A stretch of 64,000 bases of DNA from CAKZLS01 sp963786305 (GCA_963786305.1 CAWAYL010000020.1:41138-105137); one strand, 5' to 3'; shown: positions 40,216 to 49,674, counted from the stretch's first letter. The notes: generated by a model from the letters alone, not told the origin. Translations and numbers: made by a program.

Positions 40216-40608
40216 CCCTGATTATCCTCCAGCGCCGCACCCGACGGCCCGCTGCAATACCATTTGGAATTCTGAAGTTTTGGAAGTCCGGCGGTGTTTA
40301 TGCTGTTTTGCGCGAATGCTCAACGTCAATCTCTTAAAATTTCCGCATTGCACAAAACTTTGATGCATCCCTGGCTTGACCGACCCTCGAAACGAATACC
40401 TTACTTTCATAACCAGCAGGGAAAGGCCGCGACGCCGGTATCTCGTTTTGGCGGCGATCAGCCGCTGTTGATATGTTCTGAGTGCGGCCTCGGTACTGCC
40501 TCCGATGTTCTGCGGATGGTGTTGCACGAAGACGCAAGCCCACAATATATTGGCGCGATCGAGCACTATGATACACTATTGTGCGTGCCTAAAGGATTTG
40601 GATGAACC
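40216..40608. other. gap between CBS gene and parE
   Basis: These 393 bases separate divergent genes. Open frames here are short, overlap on both strands and lack ribosome sites. Promoters for both neighbours are expected here, but no clear element or RNA was seen. Confidence 0.5.
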
Positions 40609-42667
40609 ATGGACGATTTGTTCTCCCGCATCGCGTCGTCGTCGTCGGCGGCGTCGGCGTCAGCATCGGCGAAAGTTCGGGCCCGGCCGCAAACGCGTGA
40701 CAAGGACCAGGAGCCCGGCTACACCGCCAAGGACATCGAAGTGCTGGAGGGCCTGGAGCCGGTCCGGCGCCGGCCGGCCATGTATATCGGCGGCACCGAC
40801 GACCGCGCCCTTCATCACCTCGTGGCCGAACTGCTGGATAACGCCATGGACGAGGCGGTCGCCGGCCACGCCAATCGGATCGAACTCGAATTGGCGGCGG
40901 ACAACACCGTGACGGTGCGCGACAACGGGCGTGGCATTCCGGTGGACCCGCACCCCAAGTTCAAAAGCAAGTCGGCGTTGGAGGTGATCCTCACCACCTT
41001 GCATTCCGGCGGAAAATTCAGCAACAAGGTCTACCACACCTCAGGAGGCCTGCACGGGGTCGGCATCTCAGTCGTCAACGCTCTGTCGGATACGTTGACC
41101 ATCGAGGTGGCGCGCGACCGCACCTTGTGGAGCCAATCCTATGCTCGGGGAACACCGCTTGGCGCATTGACGAATCAAGGGTCACGTCAACAACCGCCGC
41201 GGCACAACCGTGACCTTCCATCCCGATCCCGACATCTTCGGCGCCAAGGCGGCTTTTCGACCCGCGGTTCTCTATCGCATGGCGCGATCGAAGGCGTATC
41301 TGTTCCGCAATGTGGAAATACGCTGGGCCTGCGACCCGACGCTGATTTCCGAAGCCGACGGAACGCCGGCGACCGCATCCCTGCGCTTTCCTGGCGGTCT
41401 CCATGACTATCTCGTCTCGAGCCTGGAAAACCGCCCGACCCTGACGCCGACGCCGTTCGCCGGCCAGACCGATACAGCCGACGGCAGGGGCAAGGTGGAA
41501 TGGGCCGTGGCCTGGCCGGAAGACGAAGAGGCCTTCTTCCGATCCTATTGCAACACGGTCCCGACGCCGGAGGGCGGAACCCACGAAGCCGGAATGCGCG
41601 CGGCCCTGACCAAGGGCCTCAAGGGATACGCCGAACTGGTTGGCAACAAGGCCGGATCCAAGATCACGCCCGAGGACGCGGTCGGCGGTGCCTGCATCAT
41701 GCTTTCGCTGTTCATTCCGGAGCCGCAGTTTCAAGGCCAGACCAAGGAGAAGCTCACCAATTCCGATGCCGCCCGCATCGTTGAAAACAGCGTCCGCGAC
41801 CATTTCGACCACTGGCTCTCCGGCGCGCCAGACATGGCCAATGCGCTGCTCGATGCCATCGTCGAGCGCACCGACACAAGGCTGCGCCGCCGTCAGGACA
41901 AACAGACCAGCCGCAAATCCGCGACCCGCAAGCTGCGCCTGCCCGGCAAACTGACCGACTGCAGCAACACGACCGCCGCCGGCACCGAACTGTTCATTGT
42001 CGAGGGCGATTCCGCCGGCGGATCGGCCAAGCAGGCTCGCGACCGGAAAACCCAGGCAGTACTGCCGCTCAGGGGCAAAATTCTCAACGTCGCCAGCGCC
42101 TCGGCCGACAAGCAGCGTGGCAACCAGGAACTCAGCAACCTGACCGAGGCCCTGGGCTGCGGCATCGGCACCGCCTTCGACCTGTCGGCGCTCCGCTACG
42201 AAAAGATTATCATCATGACCGACGCCGACGTGGATGGCGCCCACATCGCCTCGCTGTTGATCACGTTCTTTTTCAAGAAGATGACGAAACTGATTGAAAA
42301 CGGTCATCTTTATCTGGCCGCACCACCGCTCTATCGACTGTCGCGCGGGGCTGCCATCTTTTACGCGCGGGACGATGCCCACAAGGACGAAATCCTGGCC
42401 ACGGAGTTCAAGGGCAACGGGAAAGTGGACGTCAGCCGCTTTAAGGGCTTGGGCGAAATGCCGCCGCAGCAACTCCGCACAACGGCCATGGACCCGGCGA
42501 CGCGTACGCTCCTCAGGGTCACGCTCGCCGAGAACAATCAGACGCCGGAGCCCGCCGAGGCGGAAGCCACGGCGCGGCTGGTCGAAACTCTGATGGGACG
42601 CAAACCGGAACTGCGCTTCAAATACATTCAAAAACACGCCCACTTCGTCAATGATATCGACGTCTAG
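40609..42667 (+). CDS. parE: DNA topoisomerase IV subunit B (one frameshift)
   Basis: This is the ATPase subunit of topoisomerase IV, needed to decatenate daughter chromosomes. The GHKL ATPase part has 'VAELLDNAMDEAVAG', 'VRDNGRGIPVDPHP' and 'SGGLHGVGISVVNALS'. The TOPRIM part has 'LFIVEGDSAGGSAKQARDR' and 'IIIMTDADVDGAHIASLL', and the C-terminus ends 'HFVNDIDV'. The frame changes once at about 41180, between 'GTPLGALTNQG' and 'HVNNRRGTTVTFHPDPD'. The total of about 686 residues is normal for alphaproteobacterial ParE. ParE rather than GyrB is supported by the length and by 'QADKQRGNQELSNL'-type spacing. As the gene is essential, the frame break is most likely a sequence error. Confidence 0.93.
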
Positions 42668-42744
42668 AACAATCTCCGTTCGTGTGGAATCACGCGATCG
42701 GATTGACGTGTTTTTGGGCAAAACAGGCGTGGGAGATTGCTGAC

Positions 42745-43491
42745 ATGACAAAGGCGATCCTGATTACCGGCGCCAGCCGCGGCATTGGTCGGGCGACCGC
42801 CAGGTTGGCGGGCGAGAAAGGCTGGGCCGTCGGGGTGAATTTCCTCGGAAACGCCGATGCCGCCGAGCGGATCGTCGCCAAGGTTACGGCCGTCGGCGGG
42901 CGTGCCGTCGCCATTCAGGGCGACGTTTCGATTGAAACCGAAGTCCTGTCCATGTTTCGAGCCGCCGAGGACGCATTGGGTGCGCTCGACGGCTTCGTCA
43001 ACAATGCCGGAATCGTAGCGCCTACTCTCCCCCTCGCGGAGATGAGCGCGGAGCGCCTGAAACGCGTTTTCGACATCAATGTCTTTGGCGCTTATCTGTG
43101 TGCCCGGGAGGCCGCCCGGTACTTGTCCAAAACCCACAACGGCAAGGGCGGCGCCATCGTCAACGTGTCGTCTGCCGCCGCGCGGCTGGGATCGCCCTTC
43201 GAGTGGGTGGACTACGCCGGATCCAAGGGCGCCATCGATACGCTGACCATCGGCCTCGCCACGGAGCTGGGACCGGAGGGGGTCCGGTGCAACGCGGTTC
43301 GGCCCGGTCCGATCGATACCGACATCCATGCGAGTGGCGGACAGTCGGATCGCGCGGCGCGGCTGGGAGCGGCCACGGCGCTGGGTCGCGCGGGACGCGC
43401 CGACGAGGTGGCGGAAGCCATTCTGTGGCTTCTGAGCGACGCGTCCTCGTATGTTACTGGCGCGTTGCTCGACGTTTCGGCGGGGCGCTGA
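42745..43491 (+). CDS. short-chain dehydrogenase/reductase
   Basis: This is a cytoplasmic Rossmann-fold oxidoreductase of 248 residues. The cofactor motif is TGASRGIG at residues 8-15, the structural NNAG motif is in 'DGFVNNAGIV', and the catalytic Ser and YxxxK are in 'NVSSAAARLGSP' and 'YAGSKGA'. The SDR classical family is certain; the substrate is not. The residue after the first beta strand suggests NADP use. It lies 77 bases downstream of parE and converges with argC. Confidence 0.9.
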   Translation: MTKAILITGASRGIGRATARLAGEKGWAVGVNFLGNADAAERIVAKVTAVGGRAVAIQGDVSIETEVLSMFRAAEDALGALDGFVNNAGIVAPTLPLAEMSAERLKRVFDINVFGAYLCAREAARYLSKTHNGKGGAIVNVSSAAARLGSPFEWVDYAGSKGAIDTLTIGLATELGPEGVRCNAVRPGPIDTDIHASGGQSDRAARLGAATALGRAGRADEVAEAILWLLSDASSYVTGALLDVSAGR

Positions 43492-43497
43492 AAGCGA

Positions 43498-44565
43498 TCA
43501 GGGAAACAGCGGCTGCTGTTGCAAACCGGTTGTTTCGTCGAAGCCGCAGAGCACGTTCATGTTCTGCACCGCCTGTCCCGACGCCCCCTTGACCAGATTG
43601 TCGATCACCGACAACACGATGGCGCGTCCCGGAACCCGGTCGGCGAACACCGCGATGATGCAGTTGTTGGAGCCCCGGACGTGTCGGGTAGCGGGCGCCA
43701 GGCCCGTCTCCAATACGTGCACGAACGGTTCCGGGCCGTAGCGCCGGGACAATGCGGCCCGGGCGTCGTCTGCGGAGACGCCATCGGCCAGCCGGACATA
43801 AATGCTGGCAAGGATACCCCGGTTCATGGGCATGAGGTGCGGCGTGAAGTTGGCGATGACCTGGGTTTTGGCGGCAAGCGACAGTTCCTGCTCGATTTCG
43901 GGCGCGTGGCGGTGCTTGGCCACCCCGTACGCGTGGACGCCTTCGGAAACCTCCGCGAACAAGCTTGTTTCCTTCGCCGCACGTCCGGCGCCGGTTACAC
44001 CCGATTTGACGTCGATAATGATGTCGCCGACTTCGATAGCGCCGGCCTCGATCAGGGGCACCAGCGGCAACAGGCACGCGGTGGGATAGCAGCCCGGGCA
44101 CGCGACGAGACGCGCCGCGGCGATCCGCTCACGGGCAAGCTCCGTCAGACCATAAACCGCTTCTCTCTGCAGGGCGGGCGCCCGGTGGGAATCGCCGTAC
44201 CATTCGGCGTACGCCGCGACATCTCGGAGCCGGAAATCCGCCGACAGATCGATGACCTTTACGTGCGGCGGCATGGACGCCACCACCTTCTGGGTGGTTC
44301 CGTGCGGCAACCCGCAGAACGCGACATCAATGCCGGTCCAGTCGATGGCATCGATGGAACTCAGACCGGGAAGTCCGGCGTCGTGTTCCGCCGCCGCGAG
44401 GTGCGGAAAAACGCCACCAAGAGTCATTCCGGCCTTGCGATCGGCGGTCATGGCGACGATTTCTACTCGCGGATGACGGACCAGCAGCCGCACCAGTTCC
44501 GCGCCGGTATAGCCGCTGGCGCCGATGACGGCGGCGCGCACTTTGGGTGTATCGATTGAGGTCAT
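43498..44565 (-). CDS. argC: N-acetyl-gamma-glutamyl-phosphate reductase
   Basis: This is the third enzyme of arginine biosynthesis, an NADPH-dependent reductase of 355 residues from the ATG at 44565. The nucleotide motif is 'AAVIGASGYTGAELVRLL'. The catalytic cysteine lies in 'ACPGCYPTACLLPL', and the substrate region includes 'DVKSGVTGAGRAAKE' and 'HRHAPEIEQEL'. The long form (type 1) is indicated by length. It lies downstream of rpsI on the same strand, a common alphaproteobacterial order rplM-rpsI-argC. Confidence 0.95.
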   Translation of the reverse strand: MTSIDTPKVRAAVIGASGYTGAELVRLLVRHPRVEIVAMTADRKAGMTLGGVFPHLAAAEHDAGLPGLSSIDAIDWTGIDVAFCGLPHGTTQKVVASMPPHVKVIDLSADFRLRDVAAYAEWYGDSHRAPALQREAVYGLTELARERIAAARLVACPGCYPTACLLPLVPLIEAGAIEVGDIIIDVKSGVTGAGRAAKETSLFAEVSEGVHAYGVAKHRHAPEIEQELSLAAKTQVIANFTPHLMPMNRGILASIYVRLADGVSADDARAALSRRYGPEPFVHVLETGLAPATRHVRGSNNCIIAVFADRVPGRAIVLSVIDNLVKGASGQAVQNMNVLCGFDETTGLQQQPLFP

Positions 44566-44658
44566 GGTGTCAGTTTCCAAATCACGGACAGGCACGGAAG
44601 CGGCCCCGCAAGGGACCGCGGGGCGCGTCATCGGACATCGTCGCCGGAGCGGTGAGCT

Positions 44659-45150
44659 CTAGCGTTTGGAGAACTGGAAGCTTCGTCGCGCCTTCGGCTT
44701 GCCGTATTTCTTGCGCTCCACGACGCGGGAGTCTCGGGTCAGGAACCCACCCTTCTTGAGCACGCCCCGAAGCGTGGGCTCATAAAATGTCAGTGCCCAA
44801 CTGATGCCGTGACGCAACGCACCGGCCTGGCCCGACAATCCACCGCCCTTCACCGAACACACGACATCGTACTGGCCGGTGCGCTCGGCCGTCTGAAACG
44901 GCTGGTTGATGATCATTCTCAGGGTCGGCCGGGCGAAAAACGTTTCCACATCACGACCATTTACGGTGATCTTGCCATTTCCACGCTTCAACCAGACGCG
45001 GGCGACCGCGTCCTTGCGCTTACCCGTGGAATAGCTGCGCCCAAGGGCGTCGATCCGAGGCTCGCTGTATGCGCTCTCCGTCACGTCCGGCGCGGAAACC
45101 AGTCCGGCAACGTCCTTGAGATCCTCTAGGGTCTTTGTTTCTTCAGCCAT
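44659..45150 (-). CDS. rpsI: 30S ribosomal protein S9
   Basis: This is ribosomal protein uS9 of 163 residues, with a short N-terminal extension typical of Alphaproteobacteria. Signatures are 'YSTGKRKDAVARVWLKRGNG', 'GGGLSGQAGALRHGISWAL' and the basic C-terminal tail 'KYGKPKARRSFQFSKR', which reaches the ribosomal P site. The ATG at 45150 is chosen by homology; it lies 14 bases after rplM. It is co-transcribed with rplM. Confidence 0.97.
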   Translation of the reverse strand: MAEETKTLEDLKDVAGLVSAPDVTESAYSEPRIDALGRSYSTGKRKDAVARVWLKRGNGKITVNGRDVETFFARPTLRMIINQPFQTAERTGQYDVVCSVKGGGLSGQAGALRHGISWALTFYEPTLRGVLKKGGFLTRDSRVVERKKYGKPKARRSFQFSKR

Positions 45151-45164
45151 CACTTGTTCTTTAT

Positions 45165-45623
45165 CTATCTCTTGTTCTTGGGATTCATCGCCGCTACGTC
45201 GAGAGCTTCTGGCGCCTGCGCGTCGTGCGGATGCTCGGAGCCCCTGTAAACGCGGAGCTTGCGCATCTGTTGACGGCCGAGCGGTGAACGCGGAACCATT
45301 CGTTCGACCGCCTTCAGAACCGCGCGCTCGGGATGCTTGCCGTCCAGGGTCTGGCCGATGGTGCGTTGCTTGATCCCACCCGGATATCCGGTATGCCAAT
45401 AAAACACCTTGTCCTCGCGCTTGCGGCCGGTCAGCCGCACCTTCTCGGCGTTGACCACGATGATGTTGTCGCCACAATCAATGTGGGGTGTGTAGAGGGG
45501 ACGGTGCTTGCCGCGCAACCGCGCGGCGACAATGCTCGCAAGCCGGCCGAGAACGACGCCCTCGGCGTCGATCACATACCACTTCCTATCCACATCCGCC
45601 GGTTTTGCAGAGTACGTTCGCAT
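45165..45623 (-). CDS. rplM: 50S ribosomal protein L13
   Basis: This is ribosomal protein uL13 of 152 residues beginning 'MRTYSAKPADVDRKWYVID'. It contains 'LGRLASIVAARLRGKHRP', 'DCGDNIIVVNAEKVRLTG', 'YWHTGYPGGIK' and 'PERAVLKAVERMVPRSPLGR'. An AGGA site lies before the ATG. It is the first gene of the rplM-rpsI pair. In related bacteria this pair is autoregulated, but no leader structure was identified here. Confidence 0.97.
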   Translation of the reverse strand: MRTYSAKPADVDRKWYVIDAEGVVLGRLASIVAARLRGKHRPLYTPHIDCGDNIIVVNAEKVRLTGRKREDKVFYWHTGYPGGIKQRTIGQTLDGKHPERAVLKAVERMVPRSPLGRQQMRKLRVYRGSEHPHDAQAPEALDVAAMNPKNKR

Positions 45624-45957
45624 CTGGCATCCTAATCGTGCGTAAATCTCGGTTAAGCGAAAAGGTCGACGGACGCAGCACAGCGCCCGCGAGAAGCGGC
45701 GGAGTATGCCATACAATCTCAACAAGTCAACGACCTGACACCAGGCCGAGAGTCGGCTTCGCATTGGGGTTTCAAATCCCACCGGCGGCCGGTTCGGATC
45801 GTGAACCGGCGGGGTCCTGATCCAGGTCATGATCCGGGCTGTTGTTTCTTGCGTATTTTCATGGTTTGCTGGAATAGGAAACGCGGTGGCACCGCAAATC
45901 GCCACGGCGGTTACCGCATGCTAGATCAATCTGTTTAAGCTCCTGGGATACATCACA
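45624..45957. other. divergent gap between rplM and haemerythrin gene
   Basis: This 334-base gap holds both promoters. It contains a hairpin CCGGTTC-GGATCGT-GAACCGG at about 45790-45810 and a T-arm-like GGGGTTTCAAATCCC just before it. I could not build a full tRNA from it. No gene is supported. Confidence 0.5.
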
Positions 45958-46410
45958 ATGCCCGTCATTCACTGGACTGAAGACCTCAGCGTCGGGACCG
46001 AGACCATCGACGCGGACCACAAGATTCTGATCGATATGATCAACAGGTTGGATGAGGCGATCAAAACCAAGGAACCGCACGACACCGTCAATCGCGTTCT
46101 CAGTGAACTGCTGGACTACACCGGGTACCACTTCGATCGCGAAGAGGCTCTGATGAAGGCCGCAAAATACCCCGACTATGACGCGCATGCGCGAACGCAC
46201 GGTATCCTCAAGGCTCAGGTGGCCGATATCCGCAACCGCTACGAACGCAATCCGAATTCTATCCATGAGCGCGAAGTGCTCGCATTCCTCAAGAACTGGC
46301 TGACCGCCCATATTCTGGGACGCGACAAGCTGTACGCGCCGTTCATGGACAGCCGGCGCGAGGATGTGGACAAGGCCAACGAGGCTTTTACCGAGGCCTC
46401 GCACGCGTGA
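45958..46410 (+). CDS. bacteriohaemerythrin
   Basis: This is a soluble single-domain haemerythrin of 150 residues that binds O2 at a di-iron centre. The full ligand set is visible: H21 ('IDADHKIL'), H58 and E62 ('YHFDREEALM'), H77 and H81 ('HARTHGIL'), H118 and D123 ('LTAHILGRDKLY'). Such proteins deliver or sense oxygen, often in microaerobic or chemotactic bacteria. It stands alone between rplM and the thioesterase, with no fused signalling domain. Confidence 0.95.
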   Translation: MPVIHWTEDLSVGTETIDADHKILIDMINRLDEAIKTKEPHDTVNRVLSELLDYTGYHFDREEALMKAAKYPDYDAHARTHGILKAQVADIRNRYERNPNSIHEREVLAFLKNWLTAHILGRDKLYAPFMDSRREDVDKANEAFTEASHA

Positions 46411-46457
46411 TCTGACCTCGTTGACCCGGTAAGTCCCGGCGATCAGACCGGGGCGCG

Positions 46458-46874
46458 CTACACGGGCGGAATAGAGTAGGTCCCCGTTGCGTGGGCAACG
46501 GAGCGGCTGTGACCCTCGCTGTGAACGGTGACCTCGGCGACCACCAGTCTTTTACCCAGCTTTAGTATTCTCCCCTCGGCAAGCAAGTCGCCCGGGTTGG
46601 AGCGATGAAGAAAATTGATATTGAAGCTGGTGGTGACCGCGAGTTTGACCTCGCCGATCACCGACAACGCAACCGCGAACATGCAGGCATCGGCCAACGC
46701 CATCATCATCGGTCCGGCGATGACGCCGCCGGGCCTGAGCATGCTGGCGTGATACGGGAGCCGCAGCCGCGCCGTTCCCTCGCCGATCACGTCGGCGGTC
46801 ATGCCCATATCGAACGCCCACGTCAAATCGGCGCGAATGATCTCGTTGAATTCAGCGACGGAAATGGCCGGCAC
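46458..46874 (-). CDS. PaaI-like hotdog thioesterase
   Basis: This is a hotdog-fold acyl-CoA thioesterase of 138 residues. The GTG start at 46874 is chosen because AAGGAGG lies just upstream; the frame opens earlier but that part does not look like protein. Conserved are 'GTARLRLPYHASMLRPGGVI' and the central helix 'GPMMMALADACMFAVAL', whose 'GG..AG..MMALAD' pattern holds the catalytic acidic residue. It diverges from the enoyl-CoA hydratase gene around a perfect palindrome, suggesting shared control. The substrate is probably a medium-chain or aromatic acyl-CoA. Confidence 0.83.
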   Translation of the reverse strand: MPAISVAEFNEIIRADLTWAFDMGMTADVIGEGTARLRLPYHASMLRPGGVIAGPMMMALADACMFAVALSVIGEVKLAVTTSFNINFLHRSNPGDLLAEGRILKLGKRLVVAEVTVHSEGHSRSVAHATGTYSIPPV

Positions 46875-46914
46875 GCCCCCCCTCCTTCCGATCGTTCGTT
46901 GACACCCAAGGAAG

Positions 46915-46936
46915 TTAACGTTTACGTAAACGTTAA
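46915..46936. promoter_or_regulatory. perfect 22-bp palindromic operator
   Basis: The half-site TTAACGTTTAC is followed directly by its exact reverse complement. It lies 41 bases upstream of the thioesterase GTG and about 110 bases upstream of the hydratase ATG. It resembles operators of regulators of fatty-acid and branched-chain amino-acid catabolism (LiuR-type ACGTTTACGT sites). No regulator gene is adjacent. Confidence 0.75.
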
Positions 46937-47045
46937 ACTCACCGAAGTCCACGCGGTTTCGTCGCGCAAAACCACCAAAATTGTTGCGCCGGGGGCCGCG
47001 AAGATTGAACATTGCGCCCTATCCTGCATTTCGAAAGCAAGCCGC

Positions 47046-47849
47046 ATGACCGCATCCACCGCCACAACCGAGTCCCCCGTTCTCCTCCGCCGGGACGAGG
47101 ATGGGATCGCCACCGTTACGCTCAACAGGCCGGAGAAATTCAATGCCCTCTCGGTGGCCCTGCTGTCGGCCCTCGAAAGCGAATTCGATGCTTTGGCCGC
47201 CGATACCTCGGTTCGCGTCGTCGTCCTCGAAGCCAATGGCAAGGCGTTCTGCGCCGGTCACGATCTTCAGGAGATGCGCGCCAGCCCGGGCCGCCAATCC
47301 TATGAGGCGTTGTTCCAGCAGTGTGCCCGGGTGATGCTCGCCATCAGCCGCATTCCGCAACCGGTGATCGCCCGCGTCCACGGCGTGGCGACCGCCGCCG
47401 GGTGTCAACTGGTCGCCACCTGCGACCTGGCCGTCTGCGTGGAAGAGGCGCGGTTCGCCGTTTCGGGCGTCAACCTCGGGCTGTTCTGCTCCACCCCGAT
47501 GGTGGCATTGACCCGCAACATGCCGCGGAAACAGGCGATGGAGATGTTGCTGACCGGCGAATTTATCGATGCCCAGACGGCGGTGAGCTATGGCCTGGTC
47601 AACAAGGTGGTTCCGCGCGACCGGCTGAATGAAGAGGTCTCCCAACTCGCCGACAAGATCGCCGGCAAATCCTCGGCCGCGATCGCTCTCGGAAAACGGC
47701 TTTTTTATAGACAGTTGGAAGCAAGCATGGAGGCGGCGTATGAACTCGCCAGCGAAACCATGACCTACAATATGCTGCTTGAGGATGCCGAATGCGGAAT
47801 CAACTCGTTCATCAACAAGCAACCGCCGCCGCCCTGGAAAGGCCGATGA
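47046..47849 (+). CDS. enoyl-CoA hydratase/isomerase family protein
   Basis: This crotonase-fold enzyme has 267 residues from the ATG at 47046. The oxyanion-hole segments are 'GKAFCAGHDLQEMR' and 'HGVATAAGCQLVATCDLAV'. The motif GHDLQEM is that of the ECHDC3-like subgroup. The position of the usual catalytic glutamates is not canonical, so hydratase activity is not certain. It begins an operon with a CoA-binding protein and metY: its TGA overlaps the next ATG. The palindromic operator lies upstream. Confidence 0.88.
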   Translation: MTASTATTESPVLLRRDEDGIATVTLNRPEKFNALSVALLSALESEFDALAADTSVRVVVLEANGKAFCAGHDLQEMRASPGRQSYEALFQQCARVMLAISRIPQPVIARVHGVATAAGCQLVATCDLAVCVEEARFAVSGVNLGLFCSTPMVALTRNMPRKQAMEMLLTGEFIDAQTAVSYGLVNKVVPRDRLNEEVSQLADKIAGKSSAAIALGKRLFYRQLEASMEAAYELASETMTYNMLLEDAECGINSFINKQPPPPWKGR

Positions 47850-48355
47850 AATCGGCCGCGGACGCCTTGCGCTACGAGAATGTCGATCTGCGTCGAATGC
47901 TCCGTGAGTGCCGCAGCATCGCCATGGTAGGCGCGTCGTCGAACTGGGTCCGGCCGTCGAACTTCGCCATGAAATACCTGCAAGGCAAGGGTTACCGCGT
48001 CGTTCCGGTGAACCCCAAGGATGCCGGAAAAACCATCCATGGCGAACTTGTTTACGCCCGGCTCGCCGATGTTCCGGCGCCGGTGGACATGGTGGACGTT
48101 TTCCGCAACAGCGGGGCCGCCGGCGCCGCCACGGACGAGGCCATCGCTATGGCCGGCGCCGTGGGGATCAAGGTGGTATGGATGCAACTGCACGTGCGCA
48201 ACGACGCGGCCGCCCGGCGCGCCCGAGCCGCGGGTCTGGAGGTCGTGATGGACCGCTGCATCAAGATCGAATATGGCCGGCTGTTTGGTGAAATCGGCTG
48301 GTCCGGCGTCAATTCGCGTATTGTTTCGGCCAAGCGGCCGACCTTGCGCCCGTGA
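47846..48355 (+). CDS. CoA-binding (YccU-like) protein
   Basis: This is a 169-residue Rossmann-fold protein of the CoA_binding_2 family. It shows 'SIAMVGASSNWVRPSNFAMK', 'GYRVVPVNPKDAGKTIHGE', 'DMVDVFRNSGAAGAATDEAI' and 'GLEVVMDRCIKIEYGRL', the usual family ending. It starts at the ATG overlapping the hydratase stop (ATGA) and ends overlapping the GTG of metY. Members bind acyl-CoA or CoA, but their role is poorly known. The triple overlap indicates tight co-translation. Confidence 0.9.
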   Translation: MKSAADALRYENVDLRRMLRECRSIAMVGASSNWVRPSNFAMKYLQGKGYRVVPVNPKDAGKTIHGELVYARLADVPAPVDMVDVFRNSGAAGAATDEAIAMAGAVGIKVVWMQLHVRNDAAARRARAAGLEVVMDRCIKIEYGRLFGEIGWSGVNSRIVSAKRPTLRP

Positions 48356-49671
48356 CCGGGGATACCCCGAGCGCCACGCCGCGCGACGACGACGATTTCG
48401 GCTTCGAGACCCGCGCCATCCACGCCGGGGCCCGTCCCGACCCGCTGACCGGTGCGCGCAATACCCCCATCTACCAGACCGCCAGCTACGTGTTCGAGGA
48501 CGTGGAGCACGCCGCCGACCTGTTCAACCTGCAGACCTTCGGGTTTATCTATTCCCGGCTTACCAACCCCACGGTCGCGGTTCTCGAGGAGCGGATCGCC
48601 AACCTCGAGGACGGCCGGGCGGCGGTGTGCGCCGCCTCGGGCCACGCAGCTCAGTTTCTCACCTTTTTTACGCTGTTGGAGCCGGGCGACGAATTCGTCG
48701 CTTCCCGTAACCTCTATGGGGGATCCATCACCCAGTTTGGACTGAGCTTCAAGCGCCTGGGCTGGACCTGCCACTTTGTCGACCCGGCAGATCCGGAAAA
48801 CTTCCGCCGGGCGCTGACGCCGCGATGCAAGGCCATCTTTCTCGAACAGCTCGCCAATCCCGGCGGCATCGTGGTCGACGTGGAACCCATCGCCGACATT
48901 GCCCACGAGGCCGGCATTCCGCTGATCGTCGACAACACCGTGCCGACCCCCTATCTGTTCCGGCCGTTCGAATGGGGCGCCGACATCGCCGTCCATTCCA
49001 CCACCAAGTTCCTTGGCGGGCATGGTTTGGCACTGGGCGGCGCGGTGGTGGAATCGGGGCGCTTCGATTGGAGCCAGAACGACAAATTTCCGGGAATGGT
49101 CAACCCGGAACCCGCATATCACGGGCTGATCTTTCACGAAACTTTCGGCGATTTCGGCTTCACCACCAAGGCGCGGGCCGTGGCCCTCCGCGACTTCGGG
49201 CCGGCGCTGGCTCCCGCCAACGCGCTCTACATCATCACCGGGATTGAAACCCTGCCGTTGCGCATGGAGCGCCATGTTCAGAACGCCCAGGCGGTGGCCG
49301 AGTTCCTCGACGGCCATCCGGCGGTGACGTCGGTGTCCTACGCCGGCCTCGCGTCCAGTCCGTACCGCGACCTCGCCCGCAAGTACCTGCCGAAAGGCGC
49401 CGGCGCGGTGTTCACCTTTGGCCTCAAGGGCGGGTTCGAGGCGGGCATCAAGCTGGTGGAGACGGTCGAACTCTTCTCCCACCTCGCCAACATCGGCGAC
49501 ACGCGCTCGCTTGTTCTCCATCCCGCGTCCACCACCCACCGCCAGCTTACCGAGGAGCAGCAACTCGCTTCGGGGGCCGGACCGAACGTTATCCGGCTTT
49601 CCGTGGGCATCGAAAGCGTCGACGATCTGATCCGCGATCTGGAAAAGGGACTGGCGGCAAGTCAGGCGTAG
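48352..49671 (+). CDS. metY: O-acetylhomoserine sulfhydrylase
   Basis: This is a PLP enzyme of the Cys/Met metabolism family, 439 residues, which makes homocysteine from O-acetylhomoserine and sulfide. The PLP lysine is in 'HSTTKFLGGHGLALGG'. The N-terminal 'FETRAIHAGARPDPLTGARN', 'YSRLTNPTVAVLEERIA' and the long insertion after 'FEWGADIAVH' match the OAH sulfhydrylase subgroup. The GTG start overlaps the upstream stop (GTGA). The sulfide would come from the cys cluster at 35-39 kb. No SAM riboswitch was seen, as the gene is internal to an operon. Confidence 0.93.
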   Translation: MTGDTPSATPRDDDDFGFETRAIHAGARPDPLTGARNTPIYQTASYVFEDVEHAADLFNLQTFGFIYSRLTNPTVAVLEERIANLEDGRAAVCAASGHAAQFLTFFTLLEPGDEFVASRNLYGGSITQFGLSFKRLGWTCHFVDPADPENFRRALTPRCKAIFLEQLANPGGIVVDVEPIADIAHEAGIPLIVDNTVPTPYLFRPFEWGADIAVHSTTKFLGGHGLALGGAVVESGRFDWSQNDKFPGMVNPEPAYHGLIFHETFGDFGFTTKARAVALRDFGPALAPANALYIITGIETLPLRMERHVQNAQAVAEFLDGHPAVTSVSYAGLASSPYRDLARKYLPKGAGAVFTFGLKGGFEAGIKLVETVELFSHLANIGDTRSLVLHPASTTHRQLTEEQQLASGAGPNVIRLSVGIESVDDLIRDLEKGLAASQA

Positions 49672-49674
49672 CAC

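Noticed and set aside
40294..40605. Open frame upstream of parE (103 codons).
   Set aside because: No ribosome site or recognisable protein pattern; it overlaps an equally long frame on the other strand.
45735..45810. T-arm-like sequence GGGGTTTCAAATCCC preceded by a small hairpin, suggesting a tRNA-Ser/Leu.
   Set aside because: No matching 5' acceptor strand, anticodon arm or CCA could be found; the stems do not form a cloverleaf.
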